A DNA stretch of 60,000 nt from Neocallimastix lanati (nom. inval.) (taxonomy: Eukaryota; Neocallimastigomycota; Neocallimastigomycetes; Neocallimastigales; Neocallimastigaceae): NCBI GenBank assembly GCA_016946835.1, contig JACVTC010000033.1, positions 290,001-350,000 of the forward strand, read 5' to 3'. Shown in pieces: positions 29,403 through 40,029 of this stretch (position 1 is its first letter; each line of letters begins with the position of its first letter). Both the position numbers and the translations under genes were made by a program. The notes below the pieces were generated by a model. The model was not told where the DNA came from. It did no database searches and worked only from the letters and a program-made list of their open reading frames with translations.

Positions 29403-31382
29403 TACTATTTTAAGTAATTATTTTTAAATATTTTTTTATATTCTTTTTTACTACATAAATTTTAATTATATCACGATTTTATTTTATGTGTTATTGCATA
29501 AATGTTCTATGTACATTATATTACAACCTATATAATAATTGATATCTTAATAATTTATATTTATACATAAAATTTATATATGTTACTTTGTTTAATAACA
29601 TGAATAATATTCATATATTAAACTTTATTTCCAGTATATATCAAATAAATATAGAATAATGATAATATAAATTATTAATATAAAGGTAACATAATGTAAT
29701 TAATTAAAATTTTCTATAACAAGCCATGTTTTTAGTATAAATAAATGTAAATTTTATTATGTAAAACATTTGTAATTATTAATAAGTAAATATTATTATA
29801 TTTACTTATAAGCAACTTTTTTAATAAAACTTTATATTCAATATAAATTATTATTATTATTATTTATATAATTATTATTATGTGATATAAAACAAATATG
29901 TGTAGTAACATATTTGTATATTTAATAATAATTATTAAATATTAAATTTATATCTTATTGGTAATAATTATTTTATTTTAATATGTATTATTATTATTAT
30001 TATAATAATTATTAATACTTTAATTCATATAAAATTAATATAGTTCTATATATTAGAATATATAATTAATACATTACCTATTTCTTAAATGGATTAAATT
30101 ATTTATATTAGAAATAGAGGAATCTGCTTATAAATTATTGAATATAAAAGTTCCACATATCAATTGTTAATCCACGTGAATTTATGTATATGCTATATAT
30201 GTTATAATTAATATAAACTATATTACATCAATGTGTAGTATTCTTTAATATCTAAAATTTTCACAATTTTACAATACCTAGAGCGTGTCTTTAGATATTA
30301 AATAGTACTCACAATCTTAAATAATTAATATAAAATAAAGATGATAAAATTAAGATTAATTCACTTCCTATAATAATTATTAATAATTAATAATAATAAT
30401 AATTATTATTATAATTATTATTATTGAAGTTATAAAAAATATATTTATTTTTTATATATAAAATACAATTTTATAGTATCAATGAAATTAATTATGTTTT
30501 TATTTTCATTTAGTATAGGTTCAATTTTTAATATTCGTGAAGACTTCGTAAAAATATAAAATATTGCTTTACACTGTTCAGAATATTAGATATTAATATA
30601 TAATTAATACTCTAAATATATCTTTTAATATTTTATATGCTATCTACAACATAATAAATAAATATTTATATATAATAATTTTTATTCTAAAAAAAAAAAA
30701 AATAAAATTAACATACATTAATAGCATATAATAACATAGGACATTTTAACATAATAACATAAAACATAGACCATGCAATAAAATAAATTATATTAATATA
30801 AAGTCACCAATAATATATAATAATATATAATAAGATAATATTTTCCAAAATATGAAAATTCTCAAAATACCAAAATAAATATGAAAAAAAGAAATTAGCA
30901 AATAATATTACAGATTGAAAAGTATTACTTTATCATAAAACACCACTCAAATTCATATGGTTTTGATAGCTGTTTTGGATTGTTTTTGTATCAAAAGACA
31001 CTCAAAGAGACAACTCAGCGATTTTTAGATTTTGCTTATTTGAAAGAATTAAAAAAAAATTTATTTTTTCGAAAGATACATGTAATACAAATATATTAGA
31101 ATATGTGAAATTATCATAATATTGCTTATGTATTTAATAAAAATATGTAGTTTAACATAATATTTAATTTAAAATATGAAATAGACTTTTATTGATAATT
31201 TATATAAATAAATTACATATAAATTAAAATTAATTATTAAACATTTTTTTTTTATTTTTTATTTTTTAATTATTTAATTATTTAATTATTTAATTATTAC
31301 TAAAAAAATAAAAAAAAATATTATGTATATACATATAAATATAATGGTATAAAAATATTTTTACTCAAAAAACAAATAATAA

Positions 31383-31458
31383 TATTAATGTTTTTAAAAC
31401 GTATACTATTAAAATAACAAAAAATAGCATTAATGTTTTTAAAACGTATATACTATTA
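31383..31458. repeat. 28-30-bp direct repeat pair
   Basis: ATTAATGTTTTTAAAACGTA followed by TACTATTAA occurs at about 31383 and again at 31429. The second copy carries an extra TA. No function is evident. Confidence 0.7.
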
Positions 31459-32947
31459 ATATTTTCAAATAATAAAAAAAAATATATATATATTCTTTTA
31501 AAAAATATAATAAAAATTTATAAATATTTATACAATAATAAAAAAAAAAAACTACTTATTTAATTTATAATTTTACCGATATATAGAATAAAACGATAAT
31601 AACCTAGAATATTAATATTAAAATTATTTTTATGATTTATTATTTATAAAAATTTTAATACTTTTTTTAATATTTAATAATAAATAATAAGAATTAATAA
31701 TAAATAAATATTATAAATAATTAATAAATAATTAATAAGAAAGTTATAATTAATAAATAAATAAATAAGAATTAATAATATATAATTAGAATTAATAAAT
31801 AATATAATACAAAAGAAATATTAATAAATAATAAAAATTAATATAAAAAATAAGTATTTAAAAATAAGTATTAATAATCAATAAAAAGAATTAATATATA
31901 ATAAAACAATAATATAAAAAAAATTAATAATTTAAATTGAATATGATATAAATAAATTTATTTTATTTTTTATTTGGTTTTATTATTTATTTTTTTCATT
32001 TATAACTATTTTGTTATTTTAATAGTAAATATTAAATATTACAATAAAGTTTATTTTATTATTATAAATCTTACTATTATAATATTAATATTAATATTAC
32101 ATGGTGAGAAGTTTTTTTTTTTTTTTTTTTTTTTTAATTTTTTTTTATTCGTATATTATTATGTTATTTATATACCTTTTTTTATTTATTATATTACTTT
32201 TTTAATTAAAAATGATTTACCATTGTTATTTATTATGTTATTAATATATAGATATGATTATTTTTTAATATTATTATATTAATTTTAATTTTAATTTATA
32301 ATAATGAAATAAGTTTATTGATTTCTTTAACTTTAATAATAAATAAATATATAACTTTATGATTTATGGTTTTATCAAGAATATATATATTAATATTTAA
32401 TAATAATAAATAATATTATAAAACTCTTTTTATTTTTTTTTTTTAAAAAATAAAAAAATATATTTATTAAAATTAGTATGTCAACATTCGTATCTCTTTT
32501 TTTTTTTTTAAAACCTAAACATTTCTATTAAGTCCTAGGCATAAATATAATTAATATATATTTAAATAGAATGAAACATATAATATATGTATATTAAAAT
32601 ACAATATCTGTATATTATTGTAACACCAATTAATAAAAGTGATAAAAACTTATTATTGTAATTTTTTTTTAATTTATATTATCATCTTATTGGCTGAGTT
32701 AAATTTTATAATTAGTTTTTTCCTGTTTTTAATTTTAAAAAAATATTATTGGCATATAGAGAAGATATATATAAGTCAAAAAAGTAGGATTAAGACTGTT
32801 TAATAAAATAAAAAAAAAATTTTTTTAAAAAAAAAATAATAAAAATTTAAACTATATATATATATATAATATTTTGTAAATATATAAAAAAAAAAAAAAA
32901 TAATAATAGAAAAAAAATAGAATAATAAAATTTTTAAATATATTAAA

Positions 32948-35002
32948 ATGCTTAAGCGTTTTATATTATTATTAGCAACCTCTGTAGGTTATGCTCTTTG
33001 TAGCAGACAAGTAACCTTTAAGGTTATTGCATTTGGTACTAATGTACAAGTTAATATTTTATCTTTAAAATCAATTAACATTAAAGCAAGTACAGCAGAA
33101 GATCCATTATTTTCTGGTAAGGTTACAGGATGTCCAGATGGTGAATTTGAATATAATTATATTGTTGATGGTGTTGAAGAACCATTCATTCGTAAAATGA
33201 GTGCAAATGAAACTTCAACTTATAATGAATTTTATGGAAGAGAAGAAACTATTAAGAAGCTTGGTCAATTCGAATACCCAGATAATCACTGGAATAGAAG
33301 TATTGGTAAAACTTCTCTTTTTGATGATTCATATATTCCAACTATTCATTTTTCAGGTAGTAAAGTTGAAACTTTCTTCCATAATCCAAGTACTTCTATT
33401 AAAGCTGAAAGAGTTACTATATATCTTAAAGATTCAAAGAAATCCTTCCTTAATGCTCCAATTTCTGCTAAAAACAAGGATTTCGAAAAATTCCAGATTA
33501 AATTGAGTCTTAGTAAGAGTGCTAATATTAAGGGTAGATATTTATTAAAATTCCGTAATGGTAGTGAAGATCCAACTAATCTTCGTCAAACTATTTATGG
33601 TAATATTAATCAAGCTATTGGTATTCCAAGTATTCATTCTAATATGGTTCGTGTTTACTATAACAAAAAACCAGCTGGTTTCTATACTATGCAAGAAGAA
33701 GCCGCTAGTGAATCTTTTATTAGAGCTGAATTCTATGGTGATGCTGAAACTCAATTAATTAATGCTCCAGAAAAAGTTGGTGATACTTTTGATTGTTCTA
33801 CTGGTTCCGATTTTGAATACCACCCAGCTAACATGTCTTTCTATGATCCAATGGCCCAAAAAATTGGTAACAGTAATAGTAAGGTTGTTGCTTTAACCAA
33901 GGCTATTGAAGAATTAAATCCATTTGATGAAGCTGAATTGGAAGAATTCGATAAAAAGTGGTTTGATATTGAAACTTTCCATAAGGCTATGTGTATGGAA
34001 TACTTAACTGCTGATTGGGATGGTTACTGGTACTTCACAAGTAACTTTGCCATGTACCAAGATCCAAATCAATCTACTGACAGTACTTATAAATTCTATT
34101 TCATTACTCAAGATCATGATGAAACTTTCGGTATTGGTTTAACGGATAATATTAACACTGTCGGTTACGACTTCCCAAAGGTTTCTTACACTACTATGCT
34201 TAACAAAACATGGCATGGTGATGAATACGATGCCTTCCATCGTACTTTAGTTGACAAATTCATTGCTTCAACTCCAAAACTTCAAAAACGTTTCCAAGAT
34301 ACTCTTATTTCTATTGTTCAACACATTTTCAACCCAGTTGCTTTCAGAAAGGTTGTTGATACTTACTATGAACGTTACAGACCAGAAGAAGAATGGGATT
34401 ACTCCTTCACTCGTCCATACAGACGTACTAAGCAAAATCCAAACTGGGGTTACAAAGACTTCTTAAAGGCTTTTGAAAGTCCACTTGAAGGTGTCCCATG
34501 GGGTCTTTACGAATGGGTTGAACTTAGATCTGAAGCTATTAAAAAGGAATTCTGTATTACTTGGGAAGGTGATGAAAATCCACCAGATAGTAGCTGTGTT
34601 CCATACAAGATTCCAGGTTTAGATGAAGAAATTGAAGCAGAAACCACTACTACTACTGTTATTGAGACTGAAACTATTACTGGATATGAAACTGAAACTA
34701 TTGAAATTACCACTACTTCTGACATCGTTGAAACTACAACAATTGATATTATTGAAACTACTACTATTGATGATGTAGAAACTACTACTAATGCTGCTGC
34801 CGCTGAACCAACTACAACAGCTATTGAACCAACTACTACTGAAGAAGTAAAACCAACCCCAACTACAAAGAGTACCAAGACACTTCCAACAAGTCGTAGT
34901 AGTTTAGGTGATTGGTTCAAGGGTAAGAAACCAAGTGATTTCAAGGCAAAAGAAAAGGCTAAGAGAGCTACACAACAAATACCACAAAAAAGTTTTTTTT
35001 AA
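32948..35002 (+). CDS. Secreted CotH-family protein 2
   Basis: A single 684-residue frame. The signal peptide is MLKRFILLLATSVGYALCS. The CotH domain (about residues 95-550) follows protein 1 block by block: FYGREETIKKLGQFEYPDN, LRQTIYGNINQAIGIPS, MCMEYLTADWDGYWYFTSNF, QDHDETFGIG at 388-397 and WGLYEWVELRSEAIKKEFCI. The tail is much shorter: a Thr/Glu/Ile-rich linker (about 562-645) and a basic end, DWFKGKKPSDFKAKEKAKR. The pair probably arose by tandem duplication, after which only protein 1 expanded its repeats (inference). No dockerin, GPI signal or transmembrane helix is seen, so secretion or wall attachment is likely. Function as for CotH generally: kinase-like, substrate unknown. Confidence 0.93.
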   Translation: MLKRFILLLATSVGYALCSRQVTFKVIAFGTNVQVNILSLKSINIKASTAEDPLFSGKVTGCPDGEFEYNYIVDGVEEPFIRKMSANETSTYNEFYGREETIKKLGQFEYPDNHWNRSIGKTSLFDDSYIPTIHFSGSKVETFFHNPSTSIKAERVTIYLKDSKKSFLNAPISAKNKDFEKFQIKLSLSKSANIKGRYLLKFRNGSEDPTNLRQTIYGNINQAIGIPSIHSNMVRVYYNKKPAGFYTMQEEAASESFIRAEFYGDAETQLINAPEKVGDTFDCSTGSDFEYHPANMSFYDPMAQKIGNSNSKVVALTKAIEELNPFDEAELEEFDKKWFDIETFHKAMCMEYLTADWDGYWYFTSNFAMYQDPNQSTDSTYKFYFITQDHDETFGIGLTDNINTVGYDFPKVSYTTMLNKTWHGDEYDAFHRTLVDKFIASTPKLQKRFQDTLISIVQHIFNPVAFRKVVDTYYERYRPEEEWDYSFTRPYRRTKQNPNWGYKDFLKAFESPLEGVPWGLYEWVELRSEAIKKEFCITWEGDENPPDSSCVPYKIPGLDEEIEAETTTTTVIETETITGYETETIEITTTSDIVETTTIDIIETTTIDDVETTTNAAAAEPTTTAIEPTTTEEVKPTPTTKSTKTLPTSRSSLGDWFKGKKPSDFKAKEKAKRATQQIPQKSFF

Positions 35003-35953
35003 ATAATATATAAACAAAAAAAGAAAAAAAATAAAAAAGGAAGAAAATTATATATAAAATAAATAAATTAAAAAAAAAAAAAGGAAAAATAGAGAGAGTA
35101 TGTAAAAATTAATAACAAAAATAAAGGTAAAATAAAAATTAATATTTTTTCAATGATTAAAAATAATCAGAAAGTAAAAAATATATATAAAAAAAAGTAT
35201 ATATATATTAAACAATAAGAATATTATAAAAAAGAATATTATTAGATTAATATTCATATATTTTATTATTATACAAAAAAAAATTTATGAATATATATAT
35301 AAATAAAAAATATAGATTCTTTTTATTAATTTATTAGATAATAAATAATAATTATATATATATATATAGTTAATAAAAAGTTTACCAAATTTTTTTTTAA
35401 AAAAAAAAAAATAAAATAAAAATATAATAATAATAATTAAACAACTATGAAAAAAAAAGTAATAATAATAATTAAAAAATTTTAATATTAATAAAAATAA
35501 AAAAAATAATTAAAAAAAAAATTAGTTTTTTTTTTTTTATTTTTTTATTTAATCTTTTAATATTTATTATTATTATTATGTATAATAATGCTTTAAATTT
35601 ATTATTATTATTATTATTATTTTGTTTTTTCTTTTCCAAAAATAAAAAAAAAAAAAAAAAAAAAAAAAACTATTTACTATTATATATTTATATATTATTT
35701 TATTTTTTGTTGAACAAAAAAAAAATATTAAAAAAAAAAATAAAAAAAAAAAAAAAAAAAAAAACATATATATAAAATAATTTTATTTATTATTAATAAA
35801 AGTAAATAAACTTATCAACATACATAGTATATTATAAAATAAAAAAATCATAAAATATATCAACTTTTTTTAAAAAATAAATAAAAAAGAAAATAATAAA
35901 ACGTAAAAAATATATATTATTGATAAAAAATAATATGTATAAAATATATAATA

Positions 35954-35984
<31 letters not shown>

Positions 35985-37562
35985 TAAAAATAAAAATTTA
36001 AAAAAGACATAAAAAAAAAAAAAAAAAGAAAGAAAGAAAGAAAGAAAGAAATTTAAATTTTGATTTTTTTTACTTTTTTTTTTTTTTTTTTTTTTTACCA
36101 TATTTTATTTTTTTTAAACACTAACTCTATAATTAGTTAAATATCTAAAACAATTGTAGAAAATTATATATCTAAAAAAAAAAAAAAAAAATATCTGAAA
36201 CAATTGTAGAAAATTATATATCTAAAAAAAAAAAAAAAAAACGAATAAGTTATATTTTAATTTTATTTTTAGCTATTATTACTATAAGTTTAAAATATAA
36301 TTATTAGAAAAAAATAAATAAATAAATAAATAATTGTTTATTTATTTATTTATTAGGTTTTCTTGGTTTTAAAATAATATTTATATATTTATTTATTTAT
36401 TTATTTACTATTAAACCTATTCACCACATAGATTTAATTTTTTATTTGTTTTATCTGAATTTATTTTACCCTTAACACATTTATTAAATCTCAAAATAAT
36501 ATGAAAAAAATTTTAAAAAAAAAAAAAAATAAAAATAAAAAATATATAGATAGATAATAAAATAATAGAATTTTAAAAATAAAGAATAAATTTATATAAA
36601 TATATATTTATATAAATAATTAATAAATATAATAGAATTTTAATAGAATTGAAATATATATAATATACAAATAAATATAACAATAATTGAATTTATTTCT
36701 ATTGTTATACTTTTATGAAAGAATTAAGTAATAAAAAAAATAAAATAATAATAATAAGATTACATTTTTCTTTTGATTTATTGGTTTATTATTTTTTTAT
36801 ATTTTACTATTTTACTATTTATTATTTTATTACTTTAATTTTATTTATATATTTATATATATTTAATCCAAAAAATAAAAATAAAATAGTAAAATAAAAA
36901 ATTAAACCATATATATATAATATTAATATAAATGAATAGTATTATTTTAATAAATTATTAAAACATGATACATCTAAATTAAATTTATTAACCATTAAAA
37001 TTATCACATTAATGCTAACACAAAGGCTTATTTTGTACATGATATTCCTCAAATTAATTTTATTATGCTAAACTTTTATCTTCTGTTTTAAGTTTCAATT
37101 TAATTAAAATATTAATAATAAATTAAAAAAATAATATTTCCAATATTCTTTTTAAGCATATCTCATATTTAATAAAATAAGATTTAATATATTAATATAT
37201 TAAATTAAAAAATTTATTTTTTTTTTTTTTTTAAAAAAAAAAACATGAAACTACATAATATATATATTGTAATGTGTACCTAAACTTTAAATATTATAAA
37301 TATTATAAATACTATATATATCTATAGTATTTCAATATTTAAAAAAAAAAATAGTAATAAATAATAATAAATAATATATTGTAAATAAATAATAATAAAT
37401 GATAAATGATAAATAATAAATTGTAATAAATTGTAATAAATTGTAATAAATTGTAATAAATTGTAATAAATAATAAATTGTAATAATAATTATATATAAA
37501 ATATATATTTATATGGATAAAATAATGCTTACCGCATTAGAGTACAACAACATAACAACTTC
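35003..37562. other. AT-rich spacer downstream of CotH gene 2
   Basis: A/T homopolymers, (AAAAT)n at about 35950-35998, (AAAG)n near 36028-36050, (AAAT)n/(TTTA)n hairpin-forming runs at about 36315-36352, and (TAAATTGTAA)n at 37416-37468. Tandem 52-bp copies sit at 36139-36240. The ORFs at 35576-35775, 35832-36101 and 36715-36897 are low complexity. No gene is seen. Confidence 0.65.
36139..36240. repeat. Tandem ~52-bp duplication
   Basis: A block with ATATCT(A/G)AAACAATTGTAG and AAAATTATATATCT, ending in an A17-18 run, occurs twice, back to back. Confidence 0.85.
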
Positions 37563-37654
37563 AAAAAAAAAAATCAAAAATAATTTAGTACAACTACTAC
37601 TTTAATTAAAAAAAAAAAAAATCAAAAATAATTTAGTACAACTACTACTTAAAA
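37563..37654. repeat. Tandem ~46-bp repeat abutting the tRNA-derived element
   Basis: A-run followed by ATCAAAAATAATTTAGTACA and ACTACTACTT occurs twice, at about 37563-37602 and 37605-37654. The last copy supplies the left 15-bp direct repeat (AACTACTACTTAAAA, 37640-37654) that flanks the element to its right. A degenerate copy lies at about 38251-38290. Confidence 0.8.
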
Positions 37655-38026
37655 CCAAAACATAGACTTGCACATATGGGTACCCATCTCCCATATGGCC
37701 ATACAGTTATTAATTAACTGTAAGGTGATGAGTTATTGGCATACTGTATCAGCTTCGCCGCTCTCAATCGTCGTTACACACTGCCCGGAGATGCATTCCT
37801 AACGTTCCTACATATATCTCTAATGACCACGAGCATCAGAACGGAACCATTAACTCCTCCCTAGTGGGTGTAATCATTGGCGATTGGAAATTTTACAATC
37901 ATCAAGGTCTATGCTTCAATTCAAAGCGTAGTATCAGGGTTGGGTGAAATAATCATCTGAGGGAAAGCCTTATGGACATCACGTGTGGTCTCATGATATC
38001 CCAGGATAGAAACCTCATCCGATTAT

Positions 38027-38102
38027 TTGGTGCCATGCCGAGGATTCGAACCCCGCCCTCTACAGTGACCTGTATCGTCCTAACCGACTGGACCAACATG
38101 GC
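38027..38102 (-). ncRNA. tRNA-like second head, anticodon arm degenerate
   Basis: Folds as a tRNA at both ends. The acceptor is GCCATGT with GCATGGC (last pair T-G), the D-arm is GTCC..GGAC, and the T-arm is CGGGG TTCGAAT CCTCG. The acceptor is followed by A and then an encoded CCA. The middle does not fit a tRNA: only TACAG GTCA CTGTA is available, a five-base stem with a four-base loop and no U33, and the segment is one or two bases short. It is therefore probably a retroposed tRNA relic acting as a Pol III promoter head rather than a decoding tRNA. Confidence 0.7.
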
Positions 38103-38114
38103 AACTACCGTGAA

Positions 38115-38186
38115 AGGGGCGTTCCGGATTTGAACTGAAGACCTATTGATCTGCAGTCAATTGCTCTACCGCTGAGCTAACACCCC
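38115..38186 (-). tRNA. tRNA-Cys (GCA) or tRNA-Cys-like SINE head
   Basis: 72 nt fold as a cloverleaf: acceptor GGGGTGT/ACGCCCC (one T-G), D-arm GCTC/GAGC, anticodon stem ATTGA/TCAAT with loop CTGCAGA (anticodon GCA), and discriminator U73 as usual for Cys. The T-stem TTCAG/CCGGA has an A-C mismatch and a T-G pair, weak for a functional gene. No CCA is encoded, and no TTTT follows directly on the minus strand. It lies inside the 15-bp direct repeats of the composite element, which favours a SINE-head role. A genuine, slightly weak tRNA-Cys gene remains possible. Confidence 0.75.
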
Positions 38187-38208
38187 TTTTGGTAACTACT
38201 ACTTAAAA

Positions 38209-38575
38209 TTATAAAGAAATAAAAAAATAAAATAAAGAAATAAAGAAATAAAAAAAAAAAAAATCAAAAAAGTTAAACTACTAATATTTTTGATCTTTTA
38301 TTTTTTTATTATGTTGTCTAATTATTTTTTTTAAAAAAATCTTAATCTAAATAATATTTTAATGCTTTTTTTTTTTTATAACCAATTTAATCATTTAACC
38401 AATTTATTTATTTATTTATTTATTTATTTATTATATATTTATATATTTATTTATTTTATTTTTGTTAATACTTCACTCTTTATATTTGTCTTTTTATATT
38501 ACTTCACTACTTACTTTATTTTATTTTTATTAATACTTTACTCTTTAATGTTACTTCACTATTTATTTTATTTTA
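38209..38575. other. AT-rich spacer
   Basis: A-rich then TTTA repeats (about 38398-38465), grading into the minisatellite. No gene is seen. Confidence 0.6.
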
Positions 38576-39070
38576 TTCAATCTGTACTTTAATATTTGAT
38601 ATTCTGCTATTTATTATATATGTTATTCTACTATTTATTTTATTTTATTTTATTCAATCTGACTTTAATATTTTTTATTTTACTATTTATTTTATTTTAT
38701 ATTATTATATTATATTCAATCTGTACTTTAATATTTGATATTCTACTATTTATTTTATTTTATTTTATTTTATTCAATCTGTACTTTAATATTTGATATT
38801 CTACTATTTATTTTATTTTATTTTATTTTATTTTATTTTATTCAATCTGTACTTTAATATTTGATATTCTACTATTTATTTTATTTTATTTTATTTTATT
38901 CAATCTGTACTTTAATATTTGATATTCTACTATTTATTTTATTTTATTTTATTTTATTCAATCTGTACTTTAATATTTTTTATTTTACTATTTATTTTAT
39001 TTTATATTATTATATTATATTCAATCTGTACTTTAATATTTGATATTCTACTATTTATTTTACTTTAATT
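38576..39070. repeat. Minisatellite, ~8 copies of a 58-77-bp unit
   Basis: Each unit starts TTCAATCTG(T)ACTTTAATATTT and ends in (TTTTA)n. Unit starts are at about 38576, 38653, 38715, 38773, 38841, 38899, 38957 and 39020, so periods are 58-77 bp, with 58 most common. Most length variation is in the TTTTA run. The plus-strand peptides over it (Y/F/I/L-rich) are artefacts of the repeat. Confidence 0.9.
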
Positions 39071-39132
39071 TAATTTATTTTTTGTTCACTTATTCACACT
39101 TTATTTTTTTTTATAGTATTTCAATATTTATT

Positions 39133-39665
39133 TTATTACTAAAAGCAAAAATTAATTTCCTTAAAGGTCATAAAAGTATAAGGAGAAGCATAGACTACTT
39201 TTATCGCAATTTTTTCTTTTTTTTTTTTTTTTTGTATCAGTATTTGAGAAAAGTAGATTTAATTTAGCTGGATCACATATAACAACAATAGTAGCTATAA
39301 AGTTATCATCATATATCTTAAATTTTTCAAATTATGGGAAAAGCTTCATAAGTTCTTGGGAGTTCTGAACGTTTCATCATTGTTTTAATTCAATTGAAAA
39401 AAAAAATAAAGTGAGGGGTTCTTCATCTCGTTGTCTCTGACGAGTAAATTATTCAGATTCATCAATAGTTTCATTATATTGAACAATATAATTATATTTT
39501 ATATTGGGAAGGTGTTAATATTTACATCTATTGAATAAAATGGATGTTCATTTAGAATCATTGAATGTTGTTGGCCATCAATATTAAGTATTAGAGTACC
39601 TCTAATAGCTAATACTTTTAATATAGTAATTAATTACTACTTAATAGTTAAATTCAAAGAAGTTT
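39133..39665 (-). pseudogene. Decayed CotH gene fragment
   Basis: No long frame exists, but piecing frames on the minus strand recovers, in order, matches to the N-terminal third of the CotH protein at 53819-55907. KVLAIRGTLILNIDGQQHS parallels KVIAVNGTPVLNINGAQQQ; FYSIDVNINTFPI parallels LYEAEVDVDSFPV. YNYIVQYNETIDESE parallels YKYSIDNETEPFDRK, ELPRTYEAF parallels LLPRAYKAF, and KFKIYDDNFIATIVV parallels KFSKLFDDRFIGNFIV. IKVVYASPYTFMTFK parallels KAEVIYASPYTIKTFK. The catalytic region is missing. It carries several stops and frameshifts, and its coding end abuts the minisatellite. The match spans what are separate exons 2 and 3 in the intact gene with no recognisable intron between, suggesting a retrocopy or simple decay. 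Confidence 0.82.
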
Positions 39666-40029
39666 TATCATTAGAATTAGGAATATATATATATATATAC
39701 TTATATTTTTATAAATATATTACTCTTATATTTATATTTTTATTTAACCTTTATTTTAATAATAAAAATTTTTTATTTATATAAAACAAATTTTATATAA
39801 AAATCTTTATATATCAATTATTGTTGTATTCTTTCTTAAAAAACTTTAAATGTTCATATTTTTTTTTTCTTTTCCTATGGATAATTGCTCTTTAATGATA
39901 AATTTTAAAATCTTTTTTAATTTTATTAATAATAATATTTTTAATAAAAAGACATAAATTAAAAAGATTTCATATAGTTTTAATTTTATATCATTTACAC
40001 ACTCATTATTCAGAAAATTACTACGATTT

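Larger units (their letters stand above)
28684..32947. other. Long AT-rich spacer between the tandem CotH genes
   Basis: No convincing gene. It includes a 20-bp hairpin at 29359-29402, a 15-bp tandem repeat (CAAATTTTATGATCT) near 29299-29335 and a 30-bp repeat pair at 31383-31458. A short less-AT-rich open island lies at about 30915-31100 on the plus strand. The frame at 31974-32282 is F/I/Y/L-only. Confidence 0.6.
37655..38193 (-). mobile_element. tRNA-derived SINE-like element with tandem tRNA heads
   Basis: On the minus strand: a tRNA-Cys-like unit (38115-38186), a 14-nt linker region, a second tRNA-like unit (about 38027-38102), then a ~360-nt body ending near 37655. Its composition is visibly much less AT-biased than everything around it. 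Both heads carry A and B boxes (TAGCTCAGCGG with GTTCAAATCC; TGGTCCAGTCGG with the perfect GGTTCGAATCC). Despite the AT-rich genome, no TTTT occurs on its sense strand until the 3' end (37657-37660 and 37651-37654). A Pol III transcript could therefore span the whole element. AACTACTACTTAAAA flanks it at 37640-37654 and 38194-38208, consistent with a 15-bp target-site duplication. No open frame is seen. It could instead be a tRNA-Cys gene beside an unrelated ncRNA. Confidence 0.75.

Noticed and set aside
34507-34944. 145-residue Val/Ser-rich minus-strand frame
   Set aside because: Antisense to the Thr-rich tail of CotH 2.
24937-35002. Dockerin or cellulosome module on the CotH proteins
   Set aside because: No Cys-rich fungal dockerin motif is seen at either end or in the linkers.
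38027-38102. Functional tRNA (for example Asp-GTC) in the second tRNA-like unit
   Set aside because: The anticodon arm cannot form a seven-base loop, U33 is missing and the segment is too short.
37563-39070. CRISPR-like direct repeats
   Set aside because: Units are contiguous, with no unique spacers; the context is eukaryotic and the repeats are minisatellites.
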